Numbered from the stretch's first letter, positions 25,544-33,447 are shown. The stretch is 55,477 nt of DNA from Clostridiales bacterium (GCA_029907205.1 JARYMI010000022.1:1-55477); one strand, 5' to 3'. Notes: generated from the letters alone by a model not told the origin. Made by a program: numbers and translations.

Positions 25544-25939
25544 TTACTTCACCTCTTCATCCGATTCCCGGGAGGAGAGCTCCTCTCCGGCGCCAGGGGC
25601 ATCCTTCTCTCTGTGCCTCGGCTCTTTCTTCTTTTTCCGGCGCACCTCTTCCTTGGCTTCTTTTTTTAACGTCAAGTAGCGCAACACCGAGTCCGTCTGT
25701 TTAAACCGCCTCTCCAGCTCGCTTGGAATATCGGCCTTCCCTTCGTACTGGAAAAAGACATAGAAGCCATCGCTGAACTTTTTAATGGGATACGCCAGCC
25801 TCCTCTTCCCCCACCTGTCCTGCCTGATGAGCTGTCCGTCTCTTTGAGCAATAATGTCCGCCATCTGGAGGATCAATTGCTCTGTTTCTTCCTCGGCTAA
25901 GTTGGGGGCGAGGATGAACCCCGTTTCGTAGATCCTCAT
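25544..25939 (-). CDS. rpsF: 30S ribosomal protein S6
   Basis: 131 residues: a core of about 95 ([37 protein letters not shown]) plus a charged C-terminal tail of some 35 residues. S6 binds S18 in the 30S platform. AAGGAGG precedes the ATG. The 77-base leader after pth contains a hairpin described separately. Confidence 0.96.
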   Translation of the reverse strand: MRIYETGFILAPNLAEEETEQLILQMADIIAQRDGQLIRQDRWGKRRLAYPIKKFSDGFYVFFQYEGKADIPSELERRFKQTDSVLRYLTLKKEAKEEVRRKKKKEPRHREKDAPGAGEELSSRESDEEVK

Positions 25940-25963
25940 CGATACCTCCTTATGGATCTTAAA

Positions 25964-25993
25964 GCTCCTTCTTCTAAAGAAGGAACAAGGAGC
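25964..25993 (-). promoter_or_regulatory. Hairpin pair in the rpsF leader
   Basis: GCTCCTT (25964-25970) pairs with AAGGAGC (25987-25993). A competing fold pairs TCCTTCTT (25966-25973) with AAGAAGGA (25977-25984). The element lies between the pth stop and the rpsF start. S6-S18 leaders that bind the S6:S18 complex are known; I cannot confirm the conserved CCG-bulge form here, though CCG occurs upstream in the leader. Confidence 0.35.
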
Positions 25994-26016
25994 GTCCGCG
26001 CTTAACGGTTATTTTT

Positions 26017-26607
26017 CTATTCCAGGTTGTCTTCCGTCTGCCTGTCCTTCTTGTTAAACCTGTTCATGGCCTCGTCAATCCGGCCTTCAAGGATCATAGC
26101 CAGCGCTCTCCCGGCCTTATCCAAGCCCCTTTCCAAAAGGGGGATTTCCTCTTCGCCAAAGGGCGCGAGGACAAAGCGAGTGGCCTCTTCCCGCCCGGCC
26201 AGAGGGCCTATCCCTACGCGAATGCGAGGTAAAGACTCGGTCCCAAGCTCCTCGATGACCGACCTCAGGCCGTGATGGCCCCCGCCGCTGCCTTCCCGGC
26301 GCACCCGGATCTGGCCCAACGGGATATCGAGGTCGTCGTAGACGATGATGATATCCCGGGGGGCAAGCTGATATCCCTGCGCAATTTCCCTGACAGCTAA
26401 CCCGCTCTGGTTCATGTATGTCTGGGGCTGAGCCAAGATGAGCTTATCCTCGTTCATTTTTATCTCTGCGATCCTGGCCATGTATTTCCTTTTTTTGACC
26501 TTGACTCCCCTGCGCTCAGCCATCCTCCTGACAAAGATGAACCCGACGTTGTGCCGGGTCCGGGCATACCGCCTCCCTGGATTTCCCAGCCCGATAACAG
26601 CCCACAA
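26017..26607 (-). CDS. pth: Peptidyl-tRNA hydrolase
   Basis: 196 residues. VIGLGNPGRRYARTRHNVGF and the catalytic His in that motif, QPQTYMNQSG, YDDLDIPLGQIRVRREGSGGGHHGLRS are all intact. Pth recycles peptidyl-tRNA. The start is a TTG at 26607 supported by GAGGAG seven bases upstream, which itself lies in the end of rplY. Confidence 0.96.
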   Translation of the reverse strand: MWAVIGLGNPGRRYARTRHNVGFIFVRRMAERRGVKVKKRKYMARIAEIKMNEDKLILAQPQTYMNQSGLAVREIAQGYQLAPRDIIIVYDDLDIPLGQIRVRREGSGGGHHGLRSVIEELGTESLPRIRVGIGPLAGREEATRFVLAPFGEEEIPLLERGLDKAGRALAMILEGRIDEAMNRFNKKDRQTEDNLE

Positions 26608-26610
26608 CGA

Positions 26611-27273
26611 TCACTCCTCTTCCTTTTGTTCTTCGGCTCTTTCTTTTTTGATGACTTCTGGTTCTTTCGGCTCAGCCACGACCTCAGCCTCTTCGGCAGG
26701 CTTAGCCGCGACTTCTTCAGCATGGGGCACGCTGATGAGGACGATGACCGCCGCCGGGTCGCTGATGAATTTTACGCCCTCGGGCGGCCTGATATCCGCG
26801 ATTTTTAGGAACTGGTGGAGGTGGAGCTGGCTGATGTCAACCTTGATTTGTTCAGGGATATCCCGGGGGAGGCACTCGATCTCCACCTCTCGTGTCATAA
26901 AATCCACGAACCCTCCTTCTGTTTTGACGCCAATGGGCTCCCCTTGAAGAAGGAAGGGGACCTCCACGCGGATGGCTTTATCCATGGAAATCTGGATGAG
27001 GTCGACGTGGAGGATCTCATCCGTGCTGGAATCCGTCTGCAGCTCCTTGATCATCGCATCCTGAGTCTTGGAATCGAAGGCGACCTTGAAAATTGTGTTT
27101 TCGCCGGACTCCGACTTAAGGATCATGAAGACATCTTTTTTGCCCAGGATAAGGGGAACGCCAACCCTCCCCTCTCCATAGAGGATTGCGGGAACGAGGC
27201 CCTGTTTTCTCAGCCTCCGGGAGGCGTTCTTGCCGAACGCTTCTCTTTTCTCTGCTTTGATGGTTAAGCCCAT
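26611..27273 (-). CDS. rplY: 50S ribosomal protein L25 / general stress protein Ctc
   Basis: 220 residues from ATG 27273 with AGGAGG six bases upstream; a TTG start at 27291 is unlikely. Long CTC-type form: L25 5S-rRNA-binding domain (REAFGKNASRRLRKQGLVPAILYG), the TL5 C-terminal domain, and a Glu/Lys-rich tail from about residue 190. It sits between prs and pth, a conserved order in many bacteria. Confidence 0.95.
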   Translation of the reverse strand: MGLTIKAEKREAFGKNASRRLRKQGLVPAILYGEGRVGVPLILGKKDVFMILKSESGENTIFKVAFDSKTQDAMIKELQTDSSTDEILHVDLIQISMDKAIRVEVPFLLQGEPIGVKTEGGFVDFMTREVEIECLPRDIPEQIKVDISQLHLHQFLKIADIRPPEGVKFISDPAAVIVLISVPHAEEVAAKPAEEAEVVAEPKEPEVIKKERAEEQKEEE

Positions 27274-27283
27274 GTCATCCTCC

Positions 27284-28213
27284 TCAGACAAACAGCAAAC
27301 TCACCGAGCTCCCTTCGTTAATCCGACGAATAGCCTCGCCGAACAGCTCTGCGACCGAAAGAAGGACGATCTTCTCGCTGGCCAGATCCTTCTTATGAAG
27401 AGGGATGGTGTTGGTGACGATCAGTTTTTCAAGCGGCGAGCTTTCGATCTTCGCGATGGCTGTGCCCGAAAGCACGGGATGAGTGCACGCGGCAAAAACT
27501 CGGCCAGCCCCTTCTTTCTTCAAGGCTTCGGCGCTCAAAACCAAGGTCCCGCCCGTATCTACCATGTCATCGAAGATGACGACGTCCCGGCCCTTGACTT
27601 CACCGATGACGTGGAGGACTTGAGCCGCGTTAGGGGACGGCCTTCGTTTGTCGATGATGGCCAGGCTGGCGGCCATCCTTCGGGCAAAGACCCGCGCTCG
27701 GCCCACGCCCCCGGCATCCGGAGAGACAATGGTCAGCTTATCCAGCTTCAGCCCGGCGATATATCTCGCCAGGACAGGGGCTGCCATCAAGTTATCCACC
27801 GGGATCGAGAAAAAGCCCTGAATCTGGGGCGAATGGAGGTCCATGGTCAAGACGCGATCGGCCCCGGACTTCTCTATGAGGTCTGCCACGAGCCTGGCTG
27901 AGATCGGAACCCGCGGCCGGTCTTTCCAGTCCTGCCGGGCATAACAATAGTAAGGGATGACGGCTGTAATCCGCTCGGCAGAGGCACGCTTAAAGGCATC
28001 CAGCATCAAGAAAAGCTCCATCATGTGAAAATTCGCGTCAAAGGATCCGGACTGGATGATAAAGACATCCTCGCCCCTGACATTCTCATCGATATAGATA
28101 TGAATCTCGCCGTCACTGAACCGGCTCAAAACGCAATTGCCCAAATCAATCTTTAAATAAGCGGCGATCTCCTTGGCCAAAGCCAAGTTGGATGACCCAG
28201 CGAAAACTTTCAT
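27284..28213 (-). CDS. prs: Ribose-phosphate pyrophosphokinase (PRPP synthetase)
   Basis: 309 residues from ATG 28213 (KVFAGSSNLALAKEIAAYL). SRFSDGEIHI, YYCYARQDWKDRPRVPISARLVADL, SPDAGGVGRARVFA and the PRPP loop VVIFDDMVDTGGTLVL are all present. It makes PRPP from ribose 5-phosphate and ATP for nucleotide, His and Trp synthesis. It follows ispE and tRNA-Gln, in the lolB-ispE-prs order known from Proteobacteria. Confidence 0.96.
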   Translation of the reverse strand: MKVFAGSSNLALAKEIAAYLKIDLGNCVLSRFSDGEIHIYIDENVRGEDVFIIQSGSFDANFHMMELFLMLDAFKRASAERITAVIPYYCYARQDWKDRPRVPISARLVADLIEKSGADRVLTMDLHSPQIQGFFSIPVDNLMAAPVLARYIAGLKLDKLTIVSPDAGGVGRARVFARRMAASLAIIDKRRPSPNAAQVLHVIGEVKGRDVVIFDDMVDTGGTLVLSAEALKKEGAGRVFAACTHPVLSGTAIAKIESSPLEKLIVTNTIPLHKKDLASEKIVLLSVAELFGEAIRRINEGSSVSLLFV

Positions 28214-28252
28214 CGGCCTTTCTCTCTCTCGTTCATTTCGTTCAGCCAAAAA

Positions 28253-28324
28253 CTGGGGTGGGAGGATTCGAACCTCCGGATAACGGATCCAAAGTCCGTT
28301 GCCTTACCGCTTGGCTACACCCCA
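28253..28324 (-). tRNA. tRNA-Gln(UUG)
   Basis: On the minus strand the 72-base cloverleaf has acceptor TGGGGTG/CACCCCA (seven pairs) with discriminator G, D-arm GCCAAGCGGTAAGGC, anticodon arm ACGGA-CTTTGGA-TCCGT giving anticodon TTG, and T-arm GGAGGTTCGAATCCTCC. CCA is not encoded. The first ten bases overlap the 3' end of ispE, whose TAG stop is positions 8-10 of the tRNA. It lies in an operon-like run before prs. Confidence 0.97.
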
Positions 28325-29184
28325 GCCGTCGCTCTTTTCCAATAACGCTCCCGGGATAAAGTTTCTACCAGAAGCGCCTCGGTCCGGCTTCTCAGTCCAG
28401 CCAGAGCTTTTTCCGCCTTCTCCCTGTCTCTAAACAGCCCGAAAACGGCCGAGCCCGATCCGCTCATCAGTGAAAGAACGGCTTCGCTCTCGAAGAAAAA
28501 ATCTTTATATTCTTTTAATCGAGGATACAGGCTGAAGACCGTCTCTTCTAATCTATTCTCTAACTTCTCTAATAGCCCGATCTCTCCTTCTGTTAAAAAC
28601 TGGCTAATTTTACTGTCTTTATCTGGTGAAGTCAAGCGCAGGCGGGCATAAACCTCAGTTGTAGAAACGTGGTGATCGGGCAGGACAAGGACGCAGTGCA
28701 GGCAGGGCAGGTCGGGGAGAGCCCTGATCAAATCCCCGCGTCCCTGGCCAAAGCAAAGCCCGCCCTCAAGAAAGAAGGGCACGTCAGCCCCCAGCTTGGC
28801 GCCAGCATCAATGAGCTCGCGCTGGCTCAACCCGAGGTCCCATAGTTTGTTCAGAGCATAAAGAGTCATGGCGGCGTTGCTGCTCCCGCCGCCCAACCCT
28901 CTTCCAGCCGGAATGGCCTTGGCCACTCTGATTGAGACTCCCCGGCGGACTGAATACGTCCGCTTCAACAGCTGAGCCGCCTGGTAAACGAGGTTCCGGT
29001 CATCCCAGAGAATAGAGTTGGTGTCTCCGCTCAGGCTGATCTCGCTCGTTTCCTGAAGCTCGAATTCCAGGACATCAGAAAAATCAATCGTCTGGAAAAG
29101 AGTCCTGATTTCATGATATCCGTCCGGTCGTCTGCCGACGACCTCAAGGCCCAGGTTGATCTTGGCCAGAGACCTAATTTTCAT
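28315..29184 (-). CDS. ispE: 4-diphosphocytidyl-2-C-methyl-D-erythritol kinase
   Basis: 289 residues of the GHMP kinase family. LAKINLGLEVVGRRPDGYHE at the start and ATP-binding PAGRGLGGGSSNAAMTL near residue 90 are diagnostic; MSGSGSAVFGLF is the third motif. It phosphorylates CDP-methylerythritol, between IspD and IspF in the MEP pathway. The start overlaps the upstream lipoprotein gene by 11 bp. Its stop codon lies inside tRNA-Gln. Confidence 0.96.
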   Translation of the reverse strand: MKIRSLAKINLGLEVVGRRPDGYHEIRTLFQTIDFSDVLEFELQETSEISLSGDTNSILWDDRNLVYQAAQLLKRTYSVRRGVSIRVAKAIPAGRGLGGGSSNAAMTLYALNKLWDLGLSQRELIDAGAKLGADVPFFLEGGLCFGQGRGDLIRALPDLPCLHCVLVLPDHHVSTTEVYARLRLTSPDKDSKISQFLTEGEIGLLEKLENRLEETVFSLYPRLKEYKDFFFESEAVLSLMSGSGSAVFGLFRDREKAEKALAGLRSRTEALLVETLSRERYWKRATAGV

Positions 29185-29881
29185 CCTTCAACCATTTCTC
29201 CATTTCCGCCCAAGTCGTGGGCCTATACGCCTCATCCCATAGGAAAGCACGCTCAAACACAGCGTCTTTCAAAGGCTGGTTGAAGTTGAGGCGGATGATC
29301 CTCAGGCTCCCCTTTTCTCCGCCGCGGGAAAGGGCCAGGAGTTGAGGCAGCGCGCTCTTGCCGAAAAACTGCTTGACGTCAAACCGAAGAGAGTCTCGCT
29401 CGCCCCGGACTGTCCTGCCCTGGCCGTCCTGCTCGAGCTCCCATCCGCTCATCGCGTCCGCATTTCCACTCAGAATATCCGTTATCTCCTTCGGGCTAAG
29501 CTCAAACCCCAAGAGTTTTGCCAGCGCCTCATCCCGCCCGGCTCGCCAATAGGCTTTCTTAGACGGCAGGACTAAAAAGGCTTCCTCGTTATCCATGAGG
29601 AGGATTGAAATCGTCCGGCCGAGAGGGTCAAGGGCTTCGATCCTCCCCCGGTCCGGCAGGACAAAGATAAAAGAAAGCCGGGATTTGGCCGTCTCGCCTC
29701 CGCGGGTCAACCTCAAAGAGGCGTACCCTTCGATTGAAATCACCTCCGGAGGGAGGGGGGAGAAACGAGGGGGGCCCGGATGACAGGAGGTCGCGCAAAA
29801 GACAGCAACCCCTATTCCTATCAGGACAACGGCCGAGAGGATTATTCGCCCAGGGACCCTTTTCTCTTGATAAACAACCAT
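29174..29881 (-). CDS. LolB-like outer-membrane lipoprotein insertion protein
   Basis: 235 residues from ATG 29881 (GAGGAG upstream). An N-terminal membrane segment leads to a Cys in FCATSCHPG near residue 33; the lipobox is weak (Ala at -3) but acceptable. The mature part (ISIEGYASLRLTRGGETAKS, RIEALDPLGRTISILLMD, AYWRAGRDEALAKLLG) fits the LolB/DUF4292 half-barrel fold that carries lipids or lipoproteins. Position directly before ispE-prs, as lolB in E. coli, supports the call; sequence alone would not settle it. Confidence 0.72.
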   Translation of the reverse strand: MVVYQEKRVPGRIILSAVVLIGIGVAVFCATSCHPGPPRFSPLPPEVISIEGYASLRLTRGGETAKSRLSFIFVLPDRGRIEALDPLGRTISILLMDNEEAFLVLPSKKAYWRAGRDEALAKLLGFELSPKEITDILSGNADAMSGWELEQDGQGRTVRGERDSLRFDVKQFFGKSALPQLLALSRGGEKGSLRIIRLNFNQPLKDAVFERAFLWDEAYRPTTWAEMEKWLKDEN

Positions 29882-29926
29882 TGAGCTCCTCGTCAACCTG
29901 ACTGGGCGGAAAAGTCGTCCGGCGTT

Positions 29927-30193
29927 CTAATCGAGACGGAACCCGTAGTCTTCCGTCTTCTTGCCTGGCTTATGCGGCTCGCCCGTTTTTGTTCTCCTTT
30001 CTCTTCCCGTCCCCTCGACAAGGCGGAAGCCATAGTCTTGAGTCTCCGGCACGGCTTTCTTTTTTCGTTTTCTTAAAAGAGGGTACAAGGGCGACCGCAG
30101 CCGCTTCCCGAAGCAGGACAGCTTTGGATTAAAGATCATCAGGAGAATAAAGAGAGCCAGAATGATGAGGACTCCGTAAGTTCCGATTCTCAT
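29927..30193 (-). CDS. Small single-pass membrane protein with DYGFRL repeat
   Basis: 88 residues: a membrane helix (about 4-22), a basic stretch (RKRKKKAVP) and two copies of the motif (Q/E)DYGFRL, near residues 52-58 and at the very C-terminus. The cytoplasmic tail is otherwise low-complexity and charged. I do not recognise it. It lies 45 bp before the LolB-like gene and may be the first gene of that run. Confidence 0.6.
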   Translation of the reverse strand: MRIGTYGVLIILALFILLMIFNPKLSCFGKRLRSPLYPLLRKRKKKAVPETQDYGFRLVEGTGRERRTKTGEPHKPGKKTEDYGFRLD

Positions 30194-30329
30194 TTTCTGT
30201 CCCTGCGCACGTCGATTTTATTATTATAGTCCCTTGGTTCTTGCAGAGTCAATGAAACAAGTTACTCCTTAAGAACGGAACTGGGCGGGAAAAAACACAC
30301 GCCTTTGCGAAGAGAAAAAAGGCCGAGAT

Positions 30330-30464
30330 TTAGGCTCTTTCTTCGATATCTTCTTGGAAATTGGGAATCTTCGCTTTTTCCTTTGACCTCCCGAGATGAA
30401 GGCCCAGGAAAAAAGCCGAAGTTACAGCTAAGGTAACCAACATAGCCTTAAAAAAATCTTTCAT
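30330..30464 (-). CDS. 44-residue single-pass membrane peptide
   Basis: ATG at 30464 with GAGGG eight bases upstream; stop TAA at 30330. The peptide has one hydrophobic helix (LVTLAVTSAFFLGLHLG) with positive residues after it and an acidic end (FQEDIEERA). The layout is that of a small inner-membrane protein with a cytoplasmic tail. No family recognised. A weak TTGACT-type -35 lies upstream. Codon use is like the neighbours, which favours a real gene. Confidence 0.55.
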   Translation of the reverse strand: MKDFFKAMLVTLAVTSAFFLGLHLGRSKEKAKIPNFQEDIEERA

Positions 30465-30529
30465 ATTCAAACCCTCAACGACCTTTTTCATTTTCGCTTA
30501 ATGGGATGAAAAAGTCAACGCCTCCGCGA

Positions 30530-30558
30530 TTGATTTTTCTGCGCGGGCCGCGTATATT
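30530..30558 (+). promoter_or_regulatory. Sigma-70 promoter of the MEMO-AMMECR1 gene
   Basis: TTGATT (30530-30535), 17 bases, TATATT (30553-30558). Predicted start near 30565, giving a leader of only about 11 bases that is mostly the GAGGG ribosome site. Confidence 0.6.
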
Positions 30559-30575
30559 TTTGTTCGAGGGAAACA

Positions 30576-32003
30576 ATGAACAGATTCGTGATTTGGCTCA
30601 CCGCCGCCTTTTTTCTCTTCGCTTCGTTTGCCGAAGGCCAGGGCCTGAGGAAAGCCGTCTGGGCAGGCGCTTTCTATGACGAGGACCCGGATGTTCTCTC
30701 CGCCCAGATAGACGATTTCCTGAAAAACGTCCGCGCCCTCCCCCCCCTTGCGGGTGAACCGCAAGCGCTCGTTTGTCCTCACGCCGGCTACATCTACTCG
30801 GGACAGACAGCCGCTTACGCCTACCGCCTTGTCCAGGAGAAATCCTACGAGACTGTCGTCGTCATCGGGCCTTCTCACCGCCACGGGTTTGACGGTTGCT
30901 CCATTTACGCAAAGGGGGGGTTCGAAACGCCCTTAGGCGTGGTTGAGGTTGATAGCGATCTGGCGGAGCGGATTGCAAAGAAATCGGGGTTCTCTTACAT
31001 CGCCGCCGCGCATAAAGAAGAGCACTCGATCGAAGTCCAGGTTCCGTTCATCCAGAAAGTCCTCCCGGGAGCAAAAATTGTCCCCATTGTCATGGGTTAT
31101 CCCACAAGAAAAACAATTTCTTCCCTCGCAGAGGGCTTGGCCGAAGTTGTCGAGGCGAAAAAGACGCTGATCATTGCCTCGACGGACTTATCGCATGACC
31201 TGTCCAAGGAAGAAGCCAAAGCAACTGATTCGCAGACAATCTCCCTCATCCAGAAGCTCGAGACCGCCACCCTGATCAATAAGCTCTCCCGGGGTGAGAA
31301 TTTCATGTGCGGTGGAGGCCCGGTCGTCTCGACCCTGTTGGCGTTGAAAAAAAGGGGGAAGCCCAGTGTCGAGGTCCTCCATTATTCAGACTCTTCCCGC
31401 TTCGGCGGTCGCATCGTCGGCTACCTGGCCGCAGCTGTCATCCTAAAAGACAACCAGGCGCCGGAATTCTCCCTTTCCCGGGAAGAAAAAAAAGAGCTCC
31501 TCCGCCTCGCCCGCCAAGCGATTAAGGAGTTCGTGGAAAAAAACAGAATCCTGGAATACACAACAGACAACCCGAATTTGGTCATCGATAGGGGCGCCTT
31601 CGTGACCCTGAAAAACAAGGGGGAGCTTCGCGGTTGCATCGGCTTCATCGAACCCGTCCTGCCTCTCAGCGAAACGGTCATCCGTGCCGCCATCTATGCG
31701 GCGACTCAAGACACGAGGTTCAACCCGGTCACGGAAGAGGAACTCAAAGACCTGGAGGTCGAGATCTCAGTCCTGGCGCCGCTTCAAAAAATTGAAGACC
31801 CCCGCTCTGTCGAGGTTGGCAAACACGGGCTGGTCATCTCCATGGGGAACAAAAAGGGCCTCCTCTTGCCTCAGGTTGCCGTGGAGAACAGATGGGGGGC
31901 GGAGACTTTTCTTAGACAAGCCTGCCTCAAGGCCGGGCTCTCGTCGGATGCTTGGAAAAAGGGCGCTGAAATCTTTGTCTTCGAAGCCATCGTCTTCGAG
32001 TAA
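30576..32003 (+). CDS. MEMO1-AMMECR1 fusion (AmmeMemoRadiSam system B+A), exported form
   Basis: 475 residues. Residues about 25-290 are a MEMO domain, with the dioxygenase-like residues in VCPHAGYIYSG (His69), GPSHRHG (His101, His103) and EEHSIEVQVPF, and DLSHDLS. Residues about 300-475 are an AMMECR1 domain with the LRGCIGF motif near 348. Both domains are known as partners of a radical SAM protein; that gene is not in the window. Unusually, residues 1-22 (MNRFVIWLTAAFFLFASFAE) look like a cleavable signal peptide, so this fusion may act outside the cytoplasm. Role unknown. Confidence 0.88.
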   Translation: MNRFVIWLTAAFFLFASFAEGQGLRKAVWAGAFYDEDPDVLSAQIDDFLKNVRALPPLAGEPQALVCPHAGYIYSGQTAAYAYRLVQEKSYETVVVIGPSHRHGFDGCSIYAKGGFETPLGVVEVDSDLAERIAKKSGFSYIAAAHKEEHSIEVQVPFIQKVLPGAKIVPIVMGYPTRKTISSLAEGLAEVVEAKKTLIIASTDLSHDLSKEEAKATDSQTISLIQKLETATLINKLSRGENFMCGGGPVVSTLLALKKRGKPSVEVLHYSDSSRFGGRIVGYLAAAVILKDNQAPEFSLSREEKKELLRLARQAIKEFVEKNRILEYTTDNPNLVIDRGAFVTLKNKGELRGCIGFIEPVLPLSETVIRAAIYAATQDTRFNPVTEEELKDLEVEISVLAPLQKIEDPRSVEVGKHGLVISMGNKKGLLLPQVAVENRWGAETFLRQACLKAGLSSDAWKKGAEIFVFEAIVFE

Positions 32004-32025
32004 CCCCTGTTCACCGCCGCTGGTT

Positions 32026-32053
32026 TTGAAAAAACTCTTCCCTCTGGTATAAT
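32026..32053 (+). promoter_or_regulatory. Sigma-70 promoter with extended -10 for the FmdB-like gene
   Basis: TTGAAA (32026-32031), 16 bases, then TGG-TATAAT with TATAAT at 32048-32053. Start expected near 32060, with AAGGAG and ATG 32089 downstream. Confidence 0.7.
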
Positions 32054-32088
32054 AATTTATCCTCATCCCATTAAGGAGCGATTTCTCG

Positions 32089-32376
32089 ATGCCTATTTAT
32101 GAATACATCTGCTCTCGATGCGGCAGCCATCTCGAGGCTGTGCAGAAGGTGAGTGACCCCCCTCTCCAAGAATGCCAGGTCTGCGGCGGAATTCTTAAGA
32201 AAATAATTTCGCCGCCAGCAATCCAATTCAAAGGAAACGGTTGGTACATCACTGATTACGCCCGCAAACCAAGTTCTTCAAAAGAAGAAAAAAGCAAGGA
32301 TGAGACAAAGAGCAGCGAGTCCCCCGCCGCCAAAAGCGAAGCTGAAGCAAAAAAACCATCCGCAGCGAAAGACTAA
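32089..32376 (+). CDS. FmdB-family zinc ribbon protein
   Basis: 95 residues. MPIYEYICSRCGSHLE and CQVCGGILKKIISPPAIQFKG are the FmdB/CxxC_CxxC_SSSS zinc ribbon with four cysteines. The C-terminal 40 residues are a low-complexity Ser/Lys/Glu/Ala tail. The family is called regulatory after formamidase operons, but its role is unproven. It has its own promoter and terminator. Confidence 0.88.
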   Translation: MPIYEYICSRCGSHLEAVQKVSDPPLQECQVCGGILKKIISPPAIQFKGNGWYITDYARKPSSSKEEKSKDETKSSESPAAKSEAEAKKPSAAKD

Positions 32377-32381
32377 TCTTT

Positions 32382-32407
32382 TTCGAGCCCAAGCCTCGAA
32401 CCTTTTT
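32382..32407 (+). terminator. Rho-independent terminator after the FmdB-like gene
   Basis: TTCGAG (32382-32387) and CTCGAA (32395-32400) form a six-pair stem with a seven-base loop, followed by CCTTTTT. The T-run overlaps the -35 box of the next promoter. Confidence 0.6.
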
Positions 32408-32435
32408 GACAAGCCCGCCCTCCCAAGACTAAAAT
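32406..32435 (+). promoter_or_regulatory. Sigma-70 promoter of waaF, possibly leaderless
   Basis: TTGACA (32406-32411), 18 bases, TAAAAT (32430-32435). The start would fall at about 32441-32443, on or next to the waaF ATG (32443), which has no ribosome site. Confidence 0.55.
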
Positions 32436-32442
32436 GTAAAAG

Positions 32443-33447
32443 ATGAAGATTATCATCCGCGTTCCGAACTGGATCGGGGACGCCGTCCTTGCGTTGCCGG
32501 CGATCGAAAGCATCCGAGACAATTTCCCCCAGGCAAACATCTCGATCGCGGCGAAGAACTGGGTCAAAGACCTGTTCGCTTCGAGCGGCTTGGCCGAAGA
32601 GGTTATCTCTCTTCCGGACACCAATGATGTTAAAGCCCTGTGGGCAATGGCCCAGGACCTGAAAGCTCGTTCGTTTGACCTTGGCCTTCTGCTCACCAAC
32701 TCGTTTGGCTCGGCTTTCCTCTTCTATCTCGCCAGGATACCCAAGCGGTGGGGATACGGAACCGACGGCCGGAGCGTTCTTTTGACAAGGAGTGTGGCCT
32801 TAAAAGAAAGCGATGCTCCGCGTCATCAACTGTTCCTTTACCTTGACCTTCTCCGGGGCCTAGGCCTTAAGACTGTTTCCCCGGAGCTCAAGCTCTGTGT
32901 CTCCCCCAGCAAGAGCGAGGCGGCCCGGGCCCGGCTCATCTCCATGGGCCTCGATTTGAGCAAGCCTTTGGTTATCATCTGCCCTGGAGCGAGCTACGGC
33001 CCTTCGAAGCGCTGGCCGCCGTCGCATTTTGCGCGGCTGGCTTCTCTTCTTCAGGAAAGAAGAGAGGTTGAGATCCTCGTCATCGGGTCGGCCGAGGACT
33101 CGGAGGTCGCCGCAACCGTCGCTTCGGCAATGGAGAAAAAGCCGGCGCTGCTGGCGGGGGAAACGACGCTGGACGACCTCGCGGGGCTTATAAGCCACGC
33201 GTCTCTTTTTGTCAGCAACGACACCGGCCCGATGCACATGGCCAATGCTCTCGGCGTGCCTGTCGTGGCAATCTTTGGCCCTACAGATCCTGCCGTGACA
33301 GGGCCTTTCAAGAAACCCTCTGTTTGCCTCAAGAAAGACGTCCCTTGCTGGCCTTGTTCCTACAGGAAATGTCCGTATGACCACCGCTGCCTGATGTCAA
33401 TCCGCCCGGAAGAGGTTTTCCGAGTGAGCCAAGAACTGTGGTCATGA
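32443..33447 (+). CDS. waaF: ADP-heptose:LPS heptosyltransferase II
   Basis: 334 residues of glycosyltransferase family 9. IIIRVPNWIGDAVLALPAIE at the start, CPGASYGPSKRWPPSHFARLA near residue 185 and the donor site SNDTGPMHMANALGVPVVAIFGPTDP near 262 match WaaF. It adds heptose to the LPS inner core. The Cys-rich end (CWPCSYRKCPYDHRCL) is typical. It overlaps gmhB by four bases, and the pairing supports heptose-containing LPS in this organism. Confidence 0.92.
   Translation: MKIIIRVPNWIGDAVLALPAIESIRDNFPQANISIAAKNWVKDLFASSGLAEEVISLPDTNDVKALWAMAQDLKARSFDLGLLLTNSFGSAFLFYLARIPKRWGYGTDGRSVLLTRSVALKESDAPRHQLFLYLDLLRGLGLKTVSPELKLCVSPSKSEAARARLISMGLDLSKPLVIICPGASYGPSKRWPPSHFARLASLLQERREVEILVIGSAEDSEVAATVASAMEKKPALLAGETTLDDLAGLISHASLFVSNDTGPMHMANALGVPVVAIFGPTDPAVTGPFKKPSVCLKKDVPCWPCSYRKCPYDHRCLMSIRPEEVFRVSQELWS

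Larger units (their letters stand above)
30194..30575. other. Intergenic region with a short membrane-peptide gene and a promoter
   Basis: 382 bases between divergent genes. It contains a 44-codon gene on the minus strand (30330-30464) and the sigma-70 promoter for the plus-strand MEMO-AMMECR1 gene (30530-30558). The remaining bases show no structure I can name. Confidence 0.7.
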
